Positions 5,674 to 7,705 of a stretch of DNA of 7,705 nucleotides are shown here, piece by piece. The notes beneath the pieces were generated by a model. It was not told the origin of the DNA and searched no databases. It saw nothing but the letters and a program-made list of their open reading frames with translations. Position numbers and translations under genes: made by a program. The DNA lies in contig CAIVCU010000213.1 in NCBI GenBank assembly GCA_903904495.1, positions 1 to 7,705 of the forward strand, given 5' to 3'. Origin of the DNA: an uncultured Chlorobiaceae bacterium (GTDB lineage Bacteria; Bacteroidota; Chlorobiia; Chlorobiales; Chlorobiaceae). Numbering within the stretch: position 1 is the stretch's first letter; each line of letters starts with the position of its first letter.

Positions 5674-6951
5674 TTAGAATTTGTAGCGTATACCAACAGC
5701 AGAAAGGCAGTTAGTCTGGTAATAGGTTGTTGTAGGGTATTGAGAACCAGAGAAAGAGCCATACATCACGCCAGCATAGGTATCAAGAGCTTTGGTGATA
5801 TGGTAGTCAGCAAGTAAGGATAAATAAATCTGATTCGCACTTTTCTGAACATTGTCATCAGATCGTTGCGGACTGAGATCATATATCCCTGCAGCCAAGT
5901 TGAATTTATCGGTAAAATTATAGTCACCTCCACCAGAAAGGACGTGAGTAGTACGATTAGCGCTAGAAAAATTAGTCAAACTAGAAACAGTTTGGCCGTA
6001 GTAGTTGTAGAGGCTGCCAGTTGTAGGAAATGTGTCAGAGGGTTTGCTGATCGTAAATTGCTGATACCCGATTTTCAGGGTTGCTGCTCCAATTTTATAC
6101 TTGGTAACTATGATAAAAGCTTTGGTGTTTTCATTTGTAATAGCAACCTGATTTGGTGTTGTACTAAGGGATGCCGATATAGCATCGTTGAATGCCTCAT
6201 AGGCAGCCTGAATACCGAAATTACCTTCATTGAAACCAGCATTCACTCCATACGCTGACTTTGCTGAAGCCTCTCCTGCTGTACCCCCAAACTTGTACAT
6301 CGCCCCTAAATTAAACGAACCGATTTTATTGGTGTACCTTAAGCTGTTGTCAACACGCAAATCTTCGGTTGCTCCACCACCACCGCCATAAGTACCTGAA
6401 TAAGCTAAAGGCGAAAATAATGATGCAGCTTGGACTGGGTCATAAGCTTGGCAGATATCATAAAACAGGGTGTAATTACGACCGACGGCTAGAGAACCCC
6501 AATCAACATTAGAGAGCCCGACATTTGCCTGGCGACTGAACAATTGACCATCAACTGAACCCCCACTTGTATAGGAAGTTGTGGCGGTTCCACCGTTAGA
6601 TGCCAGGGCTGCAGCGGAATTGCTGACTCTACCTGTGGGTAGATTAATGCCTTCCTCAAGATTAAAAAATACCTTTGTGCCCTCACAAATATCAGAGCTA
6701 CCTTTAACACCAACACGTGAGCTTTGGAAGCCTCCGTTAAATAATCCGATAGCAGCTCCAGAAACCGTTTTTTTGACAGGGGTAACAGGGTTAACCGATC
6801 CAGGTAATTGAGGGTCAACGCTTAATGAGTGCGTCAGGTCACCAACGGCAGCGTCAAGAATACCGTAAACGCTAACGTTAGTTTCCGCAAAAGCCGGTGA
6901 TGCGTATGACAGTGCTGCAAACATTGCAGCAAGTGACAGCATTTTTTTCAT
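5674..6951 (-). CDS. Outer-membrane porin (Gram-negative general porin family)
   Basis: A 425-residue precursor of a beta-barrel porin for passive diffusion of small solutes. The signal peptide is MKKMLSLAAMFAALSYASPAFA with predicted cleavage after AFA (22/23). The mature protein begins ETNVSVYGILDAAVGDL, like proteobacterial porins, followed by RVGVKGSSDICEG, KVFFNLEEGINLPTG, LFSRQANVGLS and LAVGRNYTLFYD, which match the porin sequence pattern. The last residues IRYKF end in Phe, the outer-membrane insertion signal. Alternating-residue strands are visible throughout. The frame is open upstream to 7116, but the start at 6951 is decided by the signal peptide and by TTGGAGAA, with GGAGAA at 6957-6962 on the minus strand. 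It lies 192 bases downstream of the partial nifB on the same strand. Solute specificity and any link to nitrogen fixation are unknown. Confidence 0.9.
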   Translation of the reverse strand: MKKMLSLAAMFAALSYASPAFAETNVSVYGILDAAVGDLTHSLSVDPQLPGSVNPVTPVKKTVSGAAIGLFNGGFQSSRVGVKGSSDICEGTKVFFNLEEGINLPTGRVSNSAAALASNGGTATTSYTSGGSVDGQLFSRQANVGLSNVDWGSLAVGRNYTLFYDICQAYDPVQAASLFSPLAYSGTYGGGGGATEDLRVDNSLRYTNKIGSFNLGAMYKFGGTAGEASAKSAYGVNAGFNEGNFGIQAAYEAFNDAISASLSTTPNQVAITNENTKAFIIVTKYKIGAATLKIGYQQFTISKPSDTFPTTGSLYNYYGQTVSSLTNFSSANRTTHVLSGGGDYNFTDKFNLAAGIYDLSPQRSDDNVQKSANQIYLSLLADYHITKALDTYAGVMYGSFSGSQYPTTTYYQTNCLSAVGIRYKF

Positions 6952-7057
6952 GTGAGTTCTCCAATTTGTTGTGTGTGAACAAAAAAAGTTCTTGACTGAT
7001 AATTCGGTATAGCCTGGAACGCGTATATAAAAATCTAACTCTGCAAGAATCGCGTTG

Positions 7058-7086
7058 TATATAGAAAAAATAACGAAAGAATGCAA
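7058..7086 (-). promoter_or_regulatory. Possible sigma-70-type promoter for the porin
   Basis: Read on the minus strand, TTGCAT (7086-7081), 17 bases, then TATATA (7063-7058) gives a plausible but weak -35/-10 pair, with a leader of about 100 bases. The region is AT-rich, so this can arise by chance. If correct, the porin is transcribed separately from the nifB upstream of it. Confidence 0.25.
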
Positions 7087-7143
7087 AACTTTATAGATTA
7101 ATATGTAAGTAAGCAATCATTGAATTGGATGGGGCTGTTATTT

Positions 7144-7704
7144 TCATCCACAGCTGCCCTTTGGCTCCTGAACAGTGAACTTGCTGCAACTTGGCCCGCA
7201 GGCATTGGGCGGATTGATTTTAATGGCATCACTCAACTCCTCTTTGCCAAAACAAGCGTTCATAGCTTTCTCTATAGAACTCTCGAGAACCATAACATCG
7301 ATGCCGTGAGCATTCATGACTTTAATGGGTGAACCACCGGCACCATTGACCAGTACTGCCCTGCAGTCACTCAATGAGGCTGCCAGTATTTCCCACCGCT
7401 CTTTGCCTCCACCAGCTGAAGGAGCTTTCCTTGAGTCAACAAGAACGTACTCACCGTTGTTACTTCCTGTTCCATAGATCAGAAAGCGTTCAGCTTCACC
7501 GAGGTGCTGGTTGATCATGACGCCTTCAAGGCTGGCGACGGCAATATAGGGGCGTTTCTCTTCCGGGTTTTTCGGCAACGCGGCAGAATCGGCAAGTTTC
7601 TGCATCATCTCCGGAGAGTTTTTTTCCCCGATAATCCCGACTGCATCGGCCCGGCAACGGCTGCAGTGCATCATCTGCGGCAGATAAACCCCTGTGGCTT
7701 TCTG
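7144..7704 (-). CDS. nifB: NifB, C-terminal part (canonical copy, truncated by window edge)
   Basis: The C-terminal 186 residues of a FeMo-cofactor biosynthesis protein NifB; the frame stays open to the window edge, so the internal ATG at 7674 is not the start. It begins with QKATGVYLPQMMHCSRC and carries the canonical HCxxCRADAVG motif with both cysteines, the segment missing in the other copy (VGIIGEKNSPE), then a NifX-like FeMo-co-binding domain (RPYIAV, NQHLGEAERFLIY, NGAGGSPIKVMNAHGIDVMVLE). The tail is Cys-rich (NACGPSCSKF, ending KGSCG). The radical SAM half lies outside the window. In Chlorobium nif operons nifB is, from memory, the last gene, so the rest of the main operon probably lies to the right. 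No terminator was seen between its stop and the porin. Confidence 0.93.
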   Translation of the reverse strand, partial: QKATGVYLPQMMHCSRCRADAVGIIGEKNSPEMMQKLADSAALPKNPEEKRPYIAVASLEGVMINQHLGEAERFLIYGTGSNNGEYVLVDSRKAPSAGGGKERWEILAASLSDCRAVLVNGAGGSPIKVMNAHGIDVMVLESSIEKAMNACFGKEELSDAIKINPPNACGPSCSKFTVQEPKGSCG

Positions 7705-7705
7705 G

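Noticed and set aside
5866..6258. 130-codon plus-strand ORF antisense to the porin
   Set aside because: Shadow of the porin; no domain motif.
6952..7116. Upstream extension of the porin frame to the ATG at 7116
   Set aside because: It would place 55 residues before a clear signal peptide, while ATG 6951 has a strong GGAGAA at correct spacing.
7119..7146. GGATG...CATCC inverted repeat near the nifB stop
   Set aside because: Five-base arms with no T-run; not convincing as a terminator.

Overview
The window looks like a nitrogen-fixation accessory locus from a green sulfur bacterium (Chlorobium/Pelodictyon type). That placement is an inference from family knowledge: the NifH protein is 274 residues and reads like Chlorobium NifH as I remember it. 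The NifB proteins have the Chlorobium-like layout of a radical SAM half followed by a NifX-like half. A signal-peptide-bearing outer-membrane porin shows the cell is diderm. No database search was possible.

Layout. From the left edge to 1730 (+) lies the 3' part of a hybrid sensor histidine kinase whose reading frame is open through the left boundary. At 1760-2719 (-) is an aldo/keto reductase, convergent with the kinase. A 555-base intergenic region (2720-3274) follows. It carries short inverted and direct repeats, a possible decayed coding remnant and, at 3172-3187, an apparently perfect sigma-54 promoter pointing at nifH. Then comes a compact plus-strand group: nifH (3275-4099), an unrecognised 58-codon ORF (4117-4293) with a strong Shine-Dalgarno sequence, and a divergent nifB-like gene (4290-5531) that overlaps the small ORF by ATGA. 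After a hairpin at 5600-5635, two minus-strand genes follow: an outer-membrane porin (5674-6951) and, at the right edge, the C-terminal part of a second, canonical NifB (7144-7704).

How it fits together. In Chlorobium the usual nif operon, from memory, is nifH-nifI1-nifI2-nifD-nifK-nifE-nifN-nifB. The partial nifB at the right edge would fit the last gene of such an operon, running leftwards from outside the window. The nifH/small ORF/nifB-like group would then be a second, separately promoted unit without nifI or nifDK. Both of its recognisable products carry substitutions at positions usually conserved. NifH has VPRNN instead of VPRDN. The NifB-like protein has HHTRC instead of HCxxC, has lost about 10 residues just after CRADA, and lacks the His-His pair before the radical SAM motif. 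The radical SAM cysteines and the NifH cluster and nucleotide motifs are intact. The unit is therefore either a specialised cofactor-assembly or backup module, or a duplicate that has begun to diverge. The sigma-54 promoter and intact frames favour a working module, but the sequence alone cannot decide.
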